DNA of 64,000 nucleotides from Sipunculus nudus. Taxonomy: Eukaryota; Annelida; Sipuncula; Golfingiida; Sipunculidae. Each line of letters opens with the position of its first letter. Position 1 is the stretch's first letter. The position numbers and the translations under genes were made by a program. Below are positions 12,401 to 23,613 of this stretch, one piece after another. Location of the stretch: contig CM049316.1 in assembly GCA_026874595.1 (NCBI GenBank), positions 63,901,176 to 63,965,175 of the forward strand, given 5' to 3'. The notes below the pieces were generated by a model that saw only the letters and a program-made list of their open reading frames with translations, ran no database searches and was not told where the DNA came from.

Positions 12401-14153
12401 AAATTAACCCGGCCCAGGCAGGAAACTCAGCTTTCTTCGGTATCTCCTTACTCCAATATTAAGTACTCCAATTATAAGTAATATCCATTTGAGCAAGCTT
12501 TCAGGTCATATAGCAGTAATTTAAATGTGTTTTAAATGTGTATTCTCAAGTATTCTGTGGTTATACCAAAACCATTTGGTCTCTCTTTAATGAACCATGA
12601 TCAAGCATGCTGCATACCTCATTAGAAATAAATGTTGCTTAACCTTTTAAATCTTATGAGTATACATCTGTATCACAATATGTCAATATGACTGCCAACA
12701 ATTGGTAACTGTATTAGACCAAGAAAAATTAACTCTTTGTTTCCAGTTACATGACTGTCCCTAAAAAAACAAGCGACCAAATAAATTTATTTGAAAAATT
12801 CACATGCAAAACTGGCAAAAGCAGATAAGCATTCAATGATTGTACCACAATCTCATATATGTATGGTATATAATCGTTCCTAAGTATTAAACAACAAAGG
12901 AATTTGGTTCATTGAATGTGAACAAATACTTTCACCTATACTTGATTATGTGATATATTTTAATTTATAATTGTTTAACATAAAAGCTCATTCTTTGGCT
13001 GTACAGTTGGCTGTTCACATGCGCCTGATGCAAATTGGTCATTTTCTAAAATCAGATAATTGGCAGAGATGAAGAGAATTACCAGAGAGATTCAACTTAA
13101 TGGACAGACTGTCAAACACTGCTTAAGTTTTAACCTGATAATATGAAGAGATTTGGTAGAGATTATGAATATTTTTTAGTCTTATTGAAGATATTTGCAT
13201 GTAAAATCTTATTTATACAAAGCTGTGTTTCATGGCTCATATAATAGAAATCATCTCTAATCTCTGCCTCTCCATTACCGGTAATTCCCAGTTTTAGAAC
13301 TTCCATATTGTCACCATATACTGGGGGATTTGGAAGCAATACCATATGGATATTTAAAAAATGACAGTTTCTCCCGCCAAAATGCCATGTATATTATAGA
13401 AAATAAAGGCTTATATATGCATCCAATCATAAAAATTGATAACATAGGTAATGGAAGTTGTCATTAATTATTTATTACTTTTCTGTTTAAATGTTGACAA
13501 TTATTTTATTTTTTATTATATAATATAAAATTTATTATTAATTTATTATCATTATTATTATAAATAAATATGTAGAAAAAATGTGTTGTATCCTTTTATT
13601 TAATAAATATGTAAACATTTTAGGTGATAAAACCTTAAAGCTAAAATACTCAATATTTTGTCAATATAAAAAATTCTTTAAAAACATTTTCCCCGAACCT
13701 ACTCTATTTTTTTCGCAATGTAATCGGAAACGATTAACTATTTTTTCTTGGCCTTGCAATCAAATATAATATGATAATTAAATATACATGTAAATAAAAT
13801 TAGTAAGAAAGTTAAGCGACTCAGCATAAAATCGCTGTAACAAATTAACAGAATTTCAGTCTTATAACAGTATAAATATGGTTTCCACAAATCCTCCCAA
13901 AAAAGTATGGAAGACCATACTGAAAGGGAAACTGAAAGGTGAACCATTCCAACCTGAAGAACGGACTTGCAGCAGAAAGAACGTTCCTCTGGATTGGCAC
14001 CTCCTTCCCTCCAACCATAACGACGCCATCACATAATTGAGGGTTTTTCCTAGTTTCGTTCAGAACCTCCAGCAGAGCCTTAGCGTGCAGAGGGTGGCAG
14101 TATTCTGATCCCCTCCCCCTCCAGTAACTGTCTTGGTGCATGGGCGAAGCCAT
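6434..14153 (-). CDS. GAN: Gigaxonin (GAN/KLHL16-type BTB-BACK-kelch protein), five coding exons
   Basis: Cullin-3 substrate adaptor; gigaxonin in vertebrates directs turnover of intermediate-filament and tubulin-folding proteins. Coding exons (minus strand): 14153-13954, 11811-11488, 10832-10467, 8335-8184 and 7245-6434. Phases join cleanly to 617 codons, close to the 597 of human gigaxonin. The BTB domain spans roughly residues 26-135 (LCDGVVMVGGKEVPIQRNVL, AASPFFR). BACK spans about 145-265 (NCIGIREFAEHY, VHHLATQYLDEHF, then EEFLQLPYEKV). Kelch blades from about 290 show AGGEGS, FAIGGRDN, YAVGGSND, FVMGGGIMG and YVFGGLRR. The NCIGIR..FA..Y and GD(L).(T/V)G signatures match gigaxonin rather than generic KLHL proteins. 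The start ATG (context AAAACATGG) has an in-frame TGA at 14172-14174 upstream. Donors are GTTGGA, GTGAGA, GTGAGT and GTGAGT; acceptors all end in CAG. No internal stop is seen. No AATAAA was identified close downstream of 6434. Confidence 0.93.
7341..7745 (-). mobile_element. tRNA-derived SINE, antisense copy in gigaxonin intron 4
   Basis: Read on the minus strand, the head has an RNA polymerase III A-box-like TGGCTTATGGGTAGAGCAC and a degraded B box (GAGTTAGAAACTC). A conserved body follows (CCCAGGGTGAGCGCTC, CCAGGGCCCACA, CTGCCCTGTCATG), then GTGGTTACC and an A-rich tail (plus-strand T-rich 7341-7366). The body matches the copies at 14765-15541, 35331-35490 and 59252-59655, so this is a repeated family and not a tRNA gene. 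Confidence 0.8.
8402..9087 (-). mobile_element. Helentron-like non-autonomous element, family H3, in gigaxonin intron 3
   Basis: On the minus strand the element begins ATTGTCCCCTGCTCCGCGG (near 9087). It is followed by a hairpin partner GCGGGGGACATTGATT and a CTGTCTGTC microsatellite. It closes with GCAGGGGACATTAATTCC, a weak AAATT hairpin and CTTG next to TT (8402-8405). The core has three to four units of about 155 bp, starting near 8502, 8655, 8811 and 8889; the third is shortened. The same family occurs at 58015-58387. Open frames across it are repeat translation, not genes. Confidence 0.75.
9360..10440. other. Rest of gigaxonin intron 3, nothing recognised
   Basis: AT-rich intronic sequence between the H3 element and exon 3. 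No repeat ends, RNA gene or additional exon is apparent. Confidence 0.5.
11812..13953 (-). other. Gigaxonin intron 1
   Basis: This is the longest-lived unique intron of the gene: AT-rich, about 2.1 kb, with donor GTTGGA at its 5' side (near 13953) and acceptor ATCCAG at 11812-11817. It contains an extended A/T-only tract around 13500-13580. No repeat family shared with the rest of the window was recognised. Confidence 0.6.
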
Positions 14154-14600
14154 GTTTTGATTTCTGTCATTTCAAATCTCGCCACAGGTCACATGATTTC
14201 ACCAGACGACCCCATTGCTATCAGGCCGATCGTTCGCTTTAAGAATTTGCCAGCAAGTTCAATCAGGCCGCAGTGTGCAGCCTGATTTGGTTGTCTCTTA
14301 AATATAACTCTGCATCATTCATATTAATCAAAAGAGCTACATAAATTTGTTTTCCTAACAGAAGTTAGCTTTGAGAATTTGCGAGACAACCTACGAGAAT
14401 AATGTGATATTAAAAATGGGACGGATAAGCAGAATTTATGCTGAGAAAAATCTTTTGAGCTGTCCATGTCGGGGAAAGTCTGGAGGACAACGTTCGCACA
14501 CAAGGCGCGATTTCGTCTGCGCGCCAATGGGGCCGCCCTCATCAGGCAAAGGCGGCCTCTGTTAGAACATAATATGTAAACCTAAATGTAAAATGCATAG
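14154..14600 (-). promoter_or_regulatory. Likely promoter/5' UTR region of the gigaxonin gene
   Basis: The stretch just upstream of the gigaxonin start is richer in CpG than the surrounding DNA, especially 14490-14560 (GGCGCGATTTCG, CTGCGCGCCAATGGGGCC). It contains a CCAAT motif on the plus strand. No TATA box is obvious. Assigning it as promoter is inference from position and composition; the transcription start cannot be fixed from sequence alone. Confidence 0.35.
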
Positions 14601-14637
14601 CGTCAATTAAGCCACCAACATGGAGGTACAAATTACT

Positions 14638-14641
<4 letters not shown>

Positions 14642-14681
<40 letters not shown>
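14642..14681. repeat. (TA)n microsatellite
   Basis: An uninterrupted run of about 20 TA dinucleotides in the upstream region of the gigaxonin gene. An ORF crossing it reads as alternating Tyr-Ile and is not a gene. Confidence 0.95.
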
Positions 14682-14683
<2 letters not shown>

Positions 14684-14764
14684 CTTATCACACTAAATAA
14701 GACATATTTAGTAGATTTTTATAAACCGGTCTACAAAGAAAACCTGCATGAAATGCATGCGTTC

Positions 14765-15541
14765 ACCTTGGCTACAAGTTACTCGAGTTACTCAAAGATC
14801 GTGAGTTCAAATCTCAGCTGAGGCGGTGAGATTTTCACGTGCGGCCCCCACCCAGGGTGAGCGCTCTGAAAACTTAACGGGAAGGCTGGGTCCTGGAGCC
14901 GTGTATCACTAACAAACGAGTGCGCCTTTTGGGCCGGGGTTCCTCGGTGTTATGACCCAGCAATGAGGATCATTAAGCTGTGTTTCCATGTATCCGTAAA
15001 TCTCGAACGCAAATAATCGCATCCCTCTTTTAAAAGATGAACTGTTTCCATGTGTACGTTTTAACGTGCTCCGCATGCGTATCCGCAAAAATGGACCGCA
15101 TCAAAACGGACCGGTGGGCGATTTATCCGTTTTGCGGATGGCAAAAATGCTTACATTTCCCAACAGTGCCCCGGCCCCAGGTGAGATGAGACATATTGAC
15201 CTTCTTCTTGGCTGTAGTTTCAAAAGAGGCACGCGAAAGGGTATACGCAAGAAAAACGTACGTACTTATGGAAACAGTTTTTGCGGACTGCGCTATATAT
15301 GGAGCATACGTACGTCTTTTGCGGATTCAATATTTGCGGATACATTGAAACACAGCTTAAAACTGCCAGGACCCGCAGGTGCGGTAGACACTGGGCCTGG
15401 GTGACAACAGGATACAAAAATTATATTATAGGAAGCTAGTGCTACCGCCCTGTCATGTTTTCCCAAACCGAAATAGGACTCTGTAGATGTACTTAGATTA
15501 AGAACTAGATAAGTGAGCATTTAAAATGGAGGTGGTTACCT
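14765..15541 (+). mobile_element. SINE of the tRNA-derived family, split by a TIR element
   Basis: The B-box-like GAGTTCAAATC near 14803 and the body block CCCACCCAGGGTGAGCGCTC mark the 5' half (to 14976). The 3' half resumes at 15357 with the CAGGACCCGCAGGTGCGG and CCGCCCTGTCATG blocks. It ends with GGAGGTGGTTACC and an A-rich AAACAAACAAAC tail. The 7341-7745 and 59252-59655 copies have these halves joined, which shows the intervening 380 bp is an insertion. Confidence 0.8.
14977..15356. mobile_element. 380-bp MITE with ~20-bp TIRs and TTAA flanks, inside a SINE
   Basis: The left end GCTGTGTTTCCATGTATCCG is mirrored at the right by CGGATACATTGAAACACAGC, with one mismatch over 20 bp. TTAA sits directly outside both ends (14973-14976 and 15357-15360). 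That fits a 4-bp TTAA target duplication, though a 3-bp TAA/TTA duplication of PIF/Harbinger type cannot be excluded. The core is GC-richer than its surroundings and repeats short GCGGAT and ACGTACGT motifs. It contains a 112-codon open frame with no transposase resemblance, so the element is non-autonomous. Confidence 0.85.
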
Positions 15542-16480
15542 AAAAAAAACAAACAAACAAACAATGAGTTACTCATTCTTTTGTTAAGCGCAGCTTTGTT
15601 TCTGCATGCAACACACTTTTTCAATCAGGATTCGTTTTTTTTAACACTGACGTTAAAATTTACATTGTGAATTAACATTAATTAATTATTGTCGTAAAAA
15701 ATTATAGGGTATACCACATGTCAGTTTAAAATACGCTGTAAACAGGATTTTCAAGGGCGTAGCCAGGATTTTGGAGGAGGGGGTGTCGGATTTTTTTATG
15801 TGCCAGATGTGTCAAGACTGAAATCCAATAATATTTTTTTATTATTCCAGGAATCAACACAGAAAGTTTTCATTCTTATAACATTTTATATATAAAAAAA
15901 ATGCTGTAATGTTTCCGAAAATTCAGAGTGGCTAGAAAGTATCAGTTATGGCAAACTACTCTTGTAAAATTCAGAAATCCTGTTTCGCAATAAATCTTTT
16001 TTTAGCTAAAACGTATGGTAAATGGAATAAAACAGTAATATTTTTTCCATTATAATTTTCAGGAGTACATATCTATTGCATGTGTGAAATCAGGAAAACT
16101 TTAATTTAATTATTGTCAATGTTGCATGCAAATTCGGCGGAACATAATCAGGCGCAATATTATGCCTTTTCTTCCACAGTATCAGTTCAGTTTTGCCTTA
16201 TACAAAAGGTTCCCAGCGAAACCATCCCAACACACGATCACAGCACCTCTTCTTTGGTTTAGGCTGTTTTCACCTTGTTAACGTTCTGCGTGTGAGTAAA
16301 AATGGTCCACGTATACGGTGTGTCTGTTTACAATAAAAAGGCCGTTTGACCGGAGGTCCGATTTTGTGCATTTCGCGACAAATTCCAAGCAAGGAGTGGT
16401 CCAAACATAAACCTGGACAGTTTTGAAACACCTGTTGTCAGCCAAAAAGCTTGCACCGTGCACATTCTATAGTCTCGATA
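15542..16480. other. Intergenic DNA, nothing firm
   Basis: AT-rich sequence with no convincing gene. A block near 15757-15787 (GGGCGTAGCCAGGATTTTGG) resembles sequences that recur in many invertebrate repeats, but no partner copy exists in this window. Confidence 0.45.
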
Positions 16481-16487
16481 AATAGGC

Positions 16488-16774
16488 GACCAGTTTAAAA
16501 TCAGTCCACCACAGGACTGTTAACTTGACCGGCCCAGATCAAAATTCTAATCTGGGCTGGCCCAGTTTAAAATCAGTCCAGACCAGATTTAAATCCTGAA
16601 GTCTTCACCACATGATTTTAATCTGGATTGGCCCAGATCAAAATTTTAATCTGGGCTGGCCCAGTTTAAAACTGGTCTGGCCCAGATTAGAATTTTGATC
16701 TGGGCCGGTCCAAATCAAAATTTTGATCTGGGCTGGCCCAGTTTTAAATTGGGCCAGATTCTAATTTGGGCCTC

Positions 16775-16775
<1 letters not shown>
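16488..16775. repeat. Array of palindromic GGCCCAGATC...GATCTGGGC modules
   Basis: Two imperfect palindrome types alternate. One is CAGATCAAAATTTTGATCTG-like, found around 16543, 16630, 16680 and 16710. The other is CAGTTTAAAACTGG-like, around 16562, 16660 and 16740. They are joined by GGCTGGCCC linkers. The whole stretch can fold on itself in many registers. It abuts a (TA)n run at 16778-16828. The origin (foldback element, MITE ends or a small satellite) is unknown. Confidence 0.75.

Positions 16776-16777
<2 letters not shown>

Positions 16778-16828
<51 letters not shown>
16778..16828. repeat. (TA)n microsatellite
   Basis: About 25 TA dinucleotides directly adjoining the palindromic array. 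Confidence 0.95.
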
Positions 16829-16830
<2 letters not shown>

Positions 16831-19800
16831 CCTACAACGAATCCGATCAAATCACCTTGGTCATGTTAGTTTAGACATATTATTTCCCTTGAATTGTACA
16901 AGCAGCATAAAAGTGCTAATTAATGTATACTTTTCAATATTCACTGTGGATATCCACTGCAATGTTTGCGGATCCTTCATGTAACAAAACGAATTTTTAT
17001 TGGATCAATATATAGTTTTAAGCTTGAAATAAACATATTAGAGAAAAACAAAAAAAGCTATTGAGATATTTCATGTACAATACAATAAACTATAAGTTTA
17101 AGTTACTGTCAGTTTTTTTTAACAAAGTGCAAAACAATAGGTAAAGAGCATTTTCACCGACACGGTGCAAAAGAAAGAGGCTTTCTTTTGTTGGGTGCTA
17201 AAATAGCAAAATATTTATATATTGTATAAAAATGCATGTTAACTTCATAAATACATATAAGATCAGCAACAACGTTGGTCAGCTTAATATGATGTATATC
17301 TTAAAGGGTCTATATATAGCTTCAATTGAAAACAGCTTCGATTTGTCTAGAATGCAGGTCGGGACTCCGATAAATCTCTTAAACCTCCGACTTTTGAAGA
17401 GCACCAATTCCACAGGGTTTGACCGGCGACCGCAGTTGACAGAAACACAAGTGAGTCGGCGCAGGAAGAGAGAATTGCAAGCGGTCACCAACATCCTACT
17501 GGCCTGTGCAGACCGTAACACGTAAGATTTTATCTTAAAAAGATTTTGCTGAACTCGCTGTCCCTCCAGAAACCTTACTTTTTGGATGGTGTTGGTGCGG
17601 CATATTCGTCAATACTTGTTTGACCCAGTATTCCGATTCACCAGAGTAATGGTTACAGATCTGGCAGTGCGAACTAAATTGTATTTGCTCTACCCCACCA
17701 GCTGCCCACCGCCGGTATGTGACAGCCACAGTATAAACAGTAAGCTGGCAAGACTAAGCGGATATACTTGCAGCTTTTGCTGCTTTTTTCATACCAGCTG
17801 ACTGGCCTGAATCAGGGTTAGACCTGGTTCCATGCATTTGTCATATACACTTTTTTACAGTTCTCCAAGTGCAACAAAAGCAGATACAAGATTGTTTGCC
17901 TGAGCGAATCTATAATCAACAGCTGTTGTAGTAACTGAAAAAAAACTATGTCCATTCTAGCCCTAGCACCTGTGCTCTCTTACTACGCTACGCTGTGCGA
18001 GAGCCCTAGAAGATGATTTGAGGAAACTGGAGACATTCCAAATGACAATTAAATTCTTATATTTCGTCTAAAAATGTGGTATTCGTCAGGAAATAAAGAT
18101 ATTCTTATCAAATATGCATATAACATACCACTTAAACAGTGTTTGTCCACTTTAAATTTTGATTAGAAGAATATGTATTATCCTAATAAATGGTGATACA
18201 CGGGGAACGATGTGTGCTCTGGGTTTTCCCCCAGCCACGGCTGGCCGGCAGCCGCCTGTGTAACCAGTGGTAACGGGCCGTGTTGGCTCAGCGAGCAAAG
18301 GTCACGCAGTTCATTGTTTCAGATTCTGAGACAGTTTCAAGCGCAAGGGCTGCAAAGTTTTAAAAGTGAGTCATCTTTACATACTAAAACATAATATTTA
18401 GCTGAATTTCTTGGTCATTCGAATTAAGTACTATATCTCCCTTATATTACTTACAGTTTTCTTGTTATAAACGCAATATTTGATTTTACATGATTTTTTT
18501 TCCGGCAAGGGTTTGAAGTTCTCCAATTTACTCTGAAGTTAATGTGGCGACCTGGATGCTGCCGCATTTAATGCAGTTATGTCCATTCATGTCTACGAAG
18601 CTGTGTTGCATTTGTGTCATATTTGTAAATCTGTCATATGCATATACATGTGCCTCCATCTGGTGGCAAACGTGTAATGAAAGAGAATTTTAAATATTAG
18701 TACACATAACATGCATTTTTAAAGCTCCAGGTCTTAGGCAGGCCTTGAAGCAGCAACCTTGTGATAACAAGTCCTTTGAACTAACATCTGTGCCATGAAA
18801 GTTGAGTTAAGAGCGAGTGGTCAAGTAGGGGTATTTAAACTTGCTGTTGTCTGGAAGATCAGTGGGAGCTAATAAAATTACCTAACATGATGTGAGGAAA
18901 GTTTGTGCATGTTAGAATTGGTCGGGTTGTTAAAATGAGGGTTGATTTTTTTTAATCGTATACAAAGTCTGAGCGCCTTAAGCCTAGCCGTGACAACCCG
19001 ACTCAGTAGGCAATCAGATAATTGGGCTGGTAAGCCTACTTGAGTCGTGATACTAGTAATATGGAGGAATGTATCGCAGTGGTCTTGCATCTGGTTGCAT
19101 TCATATTGTGGTAAACGGCCAATAATCTCAATATTATGCTTAGAATGGTGAATAAACACAATATTATATATGTGAACTCGCAACCCAAACTGGAACACCA
19201 TCTCCATGGACACGGGTCATTTCATGTGTCTGCCTGCAAGTTGCCTGCGTCCTGTAACCAGTGCCAGCCATGCTTGTGTTCATGCAGTCATAAATTCAAC
19301 AAACATGCCGAGGGATTTAACCAATGTGCTGGGTTAAAAAGGAACTTTTCTCGCTCATATTTGGTATTTTTAGAAAGTACACAAAAAATGCTAAAGAATG
19401 GTCTGGTTTGTGTTGATTGACAGTGTACCTGAAGCCTATGAAGCTTTGTCAGAAATGACAAAAATATTTGCATCTTCATAAAGCCTTATAATGCGATCCT
19501 TGGATGTAGATGTCATGACACTCTGGCGCTAGTAATCTGGTCGTAATGCCAGAGGATCGATATGTCGCTACCTCAAGCCCGGATATCACAAAAGCTTAAC
19601 AAAAATTAACCCTCAGCTGTTGTTAGCTGCCTGCAACTATAGCTTACTCTGTCTTGCACTTCATGCAAAAAGGTTGATTCACTGGTTTATTTGCAATATA
19701 CCAAATATACTTGATCTAGACATGATCTGTGTGAATACAAATGCCTGCAGGGCCCAATACAATGGATTCAAATGATGTAGACAGGACATGTGCACAAGCC

Positions 19801-20567
19801 AAGTACGTGGTATTAACAAGCAGAGAGAGGAATCATGATGGATACTGGCATGTTGAGTCGTGTGATGGAAGGTTAAATTATATCATATTGCATGCTAACA
19901 GATACATGAGAAGCGTATCGGATACCAATAACATGCAGAACAGTAAGTTTAAACTATTATTATAACATTTCATGCGTATCTGTTGTGTCTCAACATGTCC
20001 TGAACAGCAGGCTGAAGTCTAGACTTGGACCCATTGTTTTGTTAAGTCTAGCAGTGAAACCATATAATAATGGTAATACATCTGTATTTTGGTATATAGG
20101 TCCATGTGCATTTACATTGTTACTGAACCCAAATATTCCTGTGGACGCAATATTACACACATATATAATACTGCCAAGTATTGAGGGTGCTTCAGGCCCC
20201 TGAGGGGTTTTGGGTGTTTGTACCGGTTAGAGGAGGTTTAAAAGAACACTATATTTAGTCTGTAGTAGGCTATTTTAGGTCTGTACAGGGGGAAATATTG
20301 ATTATACAGGAGAACATTACTAATAAGTGCTTAATGTGTTTTCCATCATATCATTACAGGGGTCAAAATAACGCCTTTTTGTCTGACTTAGACAAGCAAT
20401 CACTTGCACTGAAAGGCATTTTTCATTTTGTAGCAATCTGATCATATGTAGTGGTGAAAACGACACAAAAACAAAAATTTCTGCATATATTGCAATTAAA
20501 TGGAAACCCCAAGTAAACTGGTACCCTTGGTTGTTACTAAAACATGTGCACGGAGGCGTGTACGATT
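16829..20567. other. Intergenic stretch between the two head-to-head genes
   Basis: No gene can be supported. A 97-codon open frame at 17232-17525 ends at a consensus-like donor (AACAC then GTAAGA) and contains a basic RRRKRELQ segment. It has no recognised domain and no convincing acceptor, so it stays unassigned. A local GC-richer patch near 18220-18300 could be a noncoding first exon or promoter of the downstream plus-strand gene, but nothing in the sequence proves this. A 74-codon frame at 19741-19965 is likewise unrecognised. Confidence 0.4.
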
Positions 20568-20767
20568 GGTGACCTTGACCTATTTTTCTGTGTTTTAGAG
20601 CTGATTATACAAAAATAAAAACTCAGAAGCTTATATCTCAGGAACCATTGTGTGGATTTTCACAAAACTTACCATGATCATTTGGAATGATGGTCTGTAC
20701 TTGCTGCACAAGTTGGGTGGCACCACCTACAATTTCTGATTTTTTAATGAATTTTTATCGGATTTTT

Positions 20768-23278
20768 AGCTCAGCTGACTATAAGTCATCTGAGCTATAG
20801 TCGTGGTCCATTGTCCGTCGTCTGTCCGTCCGTCCGTCCGTCCGTCCGTAGATGTGGCACGTTTTGAAACCGTCAGACCTAGGAATCTAAAATTCAGCAT
20901 AATGTTAGATGTCCCCAAGATCTCCTACCAAGCCGAAAACTGGGTCTTTGCGACTTCATTCCTTTGAGAAATTAAGGAAAAACCTCAATTTTTTATTAAA
21001 AACCTATTTTCACACTTCAGGACTGCCTAATATCAAAACCACTCATCTGTTTTTCCCCATATTTCCTATAAATAATCCTCTATATAATTCCTATGTACAT
21101 GCCAGAAATTAGGTCTGTATTATTTAATTTAAAAAAGTTATGGGCCCAAACATAATGCATTTTGTAAATAATCAGGAAAGAAATTTTATCACTTAACACA
21201 AAACATGTTAAAGCTAAGCACTTTTTTTCCAGTAATATTACTTTTATTAATCATAATTAAATTGTATACCCAAAATTAGATCAAAATCTTTTAAATTTTT
21301 AAAAATATTAAGAAAAATAAAAAATTGATACCTTAAATTTTGCCCAACTTTGACCATGGCACGTTTTTTTGCTGTAACTACTGTGGATTTAATTTTCACA
21401 GCATGTTTTTGTTAGCATTTCAACTGTTAACACCAAAAATTTGAAACCAGTTGATCAAAAACTGTAGATTTTATTCAAGTTTTCAAGCACCATGTCACAT
21501 ATTGCTAGTGTTATGCAGTTTGCTAGAGCTCAGCTCCTGAGCTTCAGCTCTAAGTTCCTTAAATTTGGCATACAGTTAGATTTCTCCAAAATCCCCTACC
21601 ATGCCAAGAATTTGGTCACTAGGACTTAATTCCTTTGAGATATCAATGAAAGACTTCATTTTTCCATTAAAAACCCAATGTTACACTTTAAGACTGCCTT
21701 ATATCAAAACCACTGATCTGACTTTGATCATATATAATATACATATTTTTCTATACATTCATTATGCACATGCCAGAAATGATGTCAGTATTGTGTATTT
21801 TTTTTAAGTTATGGGCCCAAACATAATGCACTTTGTAAAAAATCAAGAAATATATTTACTCCCTTAACAAGGGCATTGCTGAAGCTAGAGATCTTTTTTG
21901 TCAGGGATGTAACATTATTTAATCAAGATTTAATTGAATACCCAAAATTAGTTCTGAATTTTTCAAATTTTATAAGTTATTAGTATAAATATAAAATTAG
22001 TACCTTAAATTTTGCCCAACTGTGACCATGGCACGTTTGTTTCCCGTGAGCACTGTTGATATAATTTTCATATCATGCACACATAAGGATTTCAGCTTTT
22101 TAGTTTAGAAAGCTGAAAGAAATTTGCCAAATATTGTAGCTTTAATTAATGTTTTTTATGAGACCTTGTCAGACTTTGGCTCTCTCCAGCCCCTCTTGAG
22201 TCACCTGTATGTTGACCTTGTTGACCTTTCATCAAATTATGCACGCTTGAGGGGAGAATCTAGGCAGCTTATGGCCAGCCACAGTTGATCCAGGTGTTCA
22301 ACCCAACTCATCTAGTAGTTTTAACCAGCAACATAACAATAAATTAATAAATTTTTATTGGTTTTTAATAACAAATTAAAGAAAAATTGAAAAGGAATTT
22401 GTTAGTTTATAATAACAGGAAATTATGGCATTTTTCAGTTCATTTTTAATGATAAAGAAGTAAATCATATTATTCATTACTAATCATTAAGGATTATATG
22501 AAGGAAATTAATGATAGACAAAGATGCAGTTGATAATATTAATCTAGATTCCTACTGTGTCTAGTGTGTACATTGATGTGAAATTAGTCCAAAATGAATT
22601 TTTTACAGTTAATTTTTAATAAAAGCCATAAAACCAGGTACTAATGATCATTATTTAAATGTATGAATTTTGTATATTCTGGATTCTCAACATCATTTGT
22701 TGAAAACTGAATAAATACCAGACATGGTGCGAATACTTTGTAATTGTATTTAAATACGAATATGATTATGTACTCCATTATAAAATTTCTTGCATAAAGA
22801 ATGAGAATCCAGGTAAAAATGAAAGTATATGAATACTCGTGCAAATACTTTCAAAATGTATTCATGAATGCATTCATGAATATATTCTTTAATATTATTT
22901 TAATAATCATATCAGTTATATTTCATTTTAAAAAATCATATGATTCTCTTATTATTTTTAATAAAAATAATATTTGGGAAAATATTTGTAATTTTTTTTA
23001 ATAAATAGTTAAACTCTTATATTATATGTTCTGCTTATAAGTTATATGGCCAAGTCAAAATCTGTGTGACAGTAGTACTCCATTTGTTAATAAAATAAAT
23101 GAAATCAATCCTCTTCCCTGTCTCTAAAGGTACTATCAAAATCATACATAAGCTAAACAACAACAACTCATCATACAACTTATATTTATTACCACACAAA
23201 ACCAGCATGTGCCTCATTTCTAAATAATATTTTTTTATCATATATAACAGCTGAGCGTCGTGACCCATAGGTCCCTTG
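20768..23278 (+). mobile_element. Helentron-like non-autonomous element, family H1, complete copy
   Basis: It starts AGCTCAGCTGACTATAAGTC, which includes the subterminal repeat GCTCAGCTGAC and an internal hairpin with CATCTGAGCTATAG. A (TCCG)n run follows at about 20817-20848. It ends with CAGCTGAGCGTCGTGACC, the hairpin GACCCATAGGTC and CTTG at 23275-23278, followed by T. The core has two related ~670-bp units (GACCTAGGAATC at 20877 and CTAAGTTCCTTAAATTTGGC near 21550) and an AT-rich tail. It is closely similar to 46549-49478. Homology with the empty site at 33664-33690 places the insertion within a run of T residues. No Rep/helicase is encoded. Confidence 0.8.
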
Positions 23279-23613
23279 TTTCAATTTTGGCCTTTTGTGC
23301 AGGATATCTCCAAAGGTATTCAACACAGGAACTTAATTTCTTCAGTGCTATTGCATGATATAATCAAAATCTTGATCAAGTTCAAAGATGGGTGATCTTG
23401 ACCTACTTTTCAAGGTCACAGAGCTTATTATAGAAAAAAATTAGGAGCTTATTTCTCAGTAAGCATTTGGTGGATTGTTATGAAACATGGTACATACCTC
23501 TCCAATTTAAATTTATAACTGATTATCAGCTTTTGCTAATATTCTAGTTTCGCAATGCCGTGCTTTGAGATACTGGCCTAATGTTTGGTTTGTGGGAGCA
23601 TAATGACCACTTA

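Noticed and set aside
15757-15790. GGGCGTAGCCAGGATTTTGG motif as a transposon end
   Set aside because: It looks like a common invertebrate repeat motif, but no inverted partner or second copy exists in the window.
17232-17525. 97-codon ORF ending at a donor-like GTAAGA as an exon
   Set aside because: No recognised domain, no convincing acceptor, and no neighbouring exon to join.
20909-21112. 67-codon ORF that recurs with similar sequence at 46702, 51255 and 51834
   Set aside because: The ORF lies inside every H1 copy and its similarity follows from repeat identity. The copy at 53760 has a frame-disrupting deletion, so there is no sign of selection on protein.
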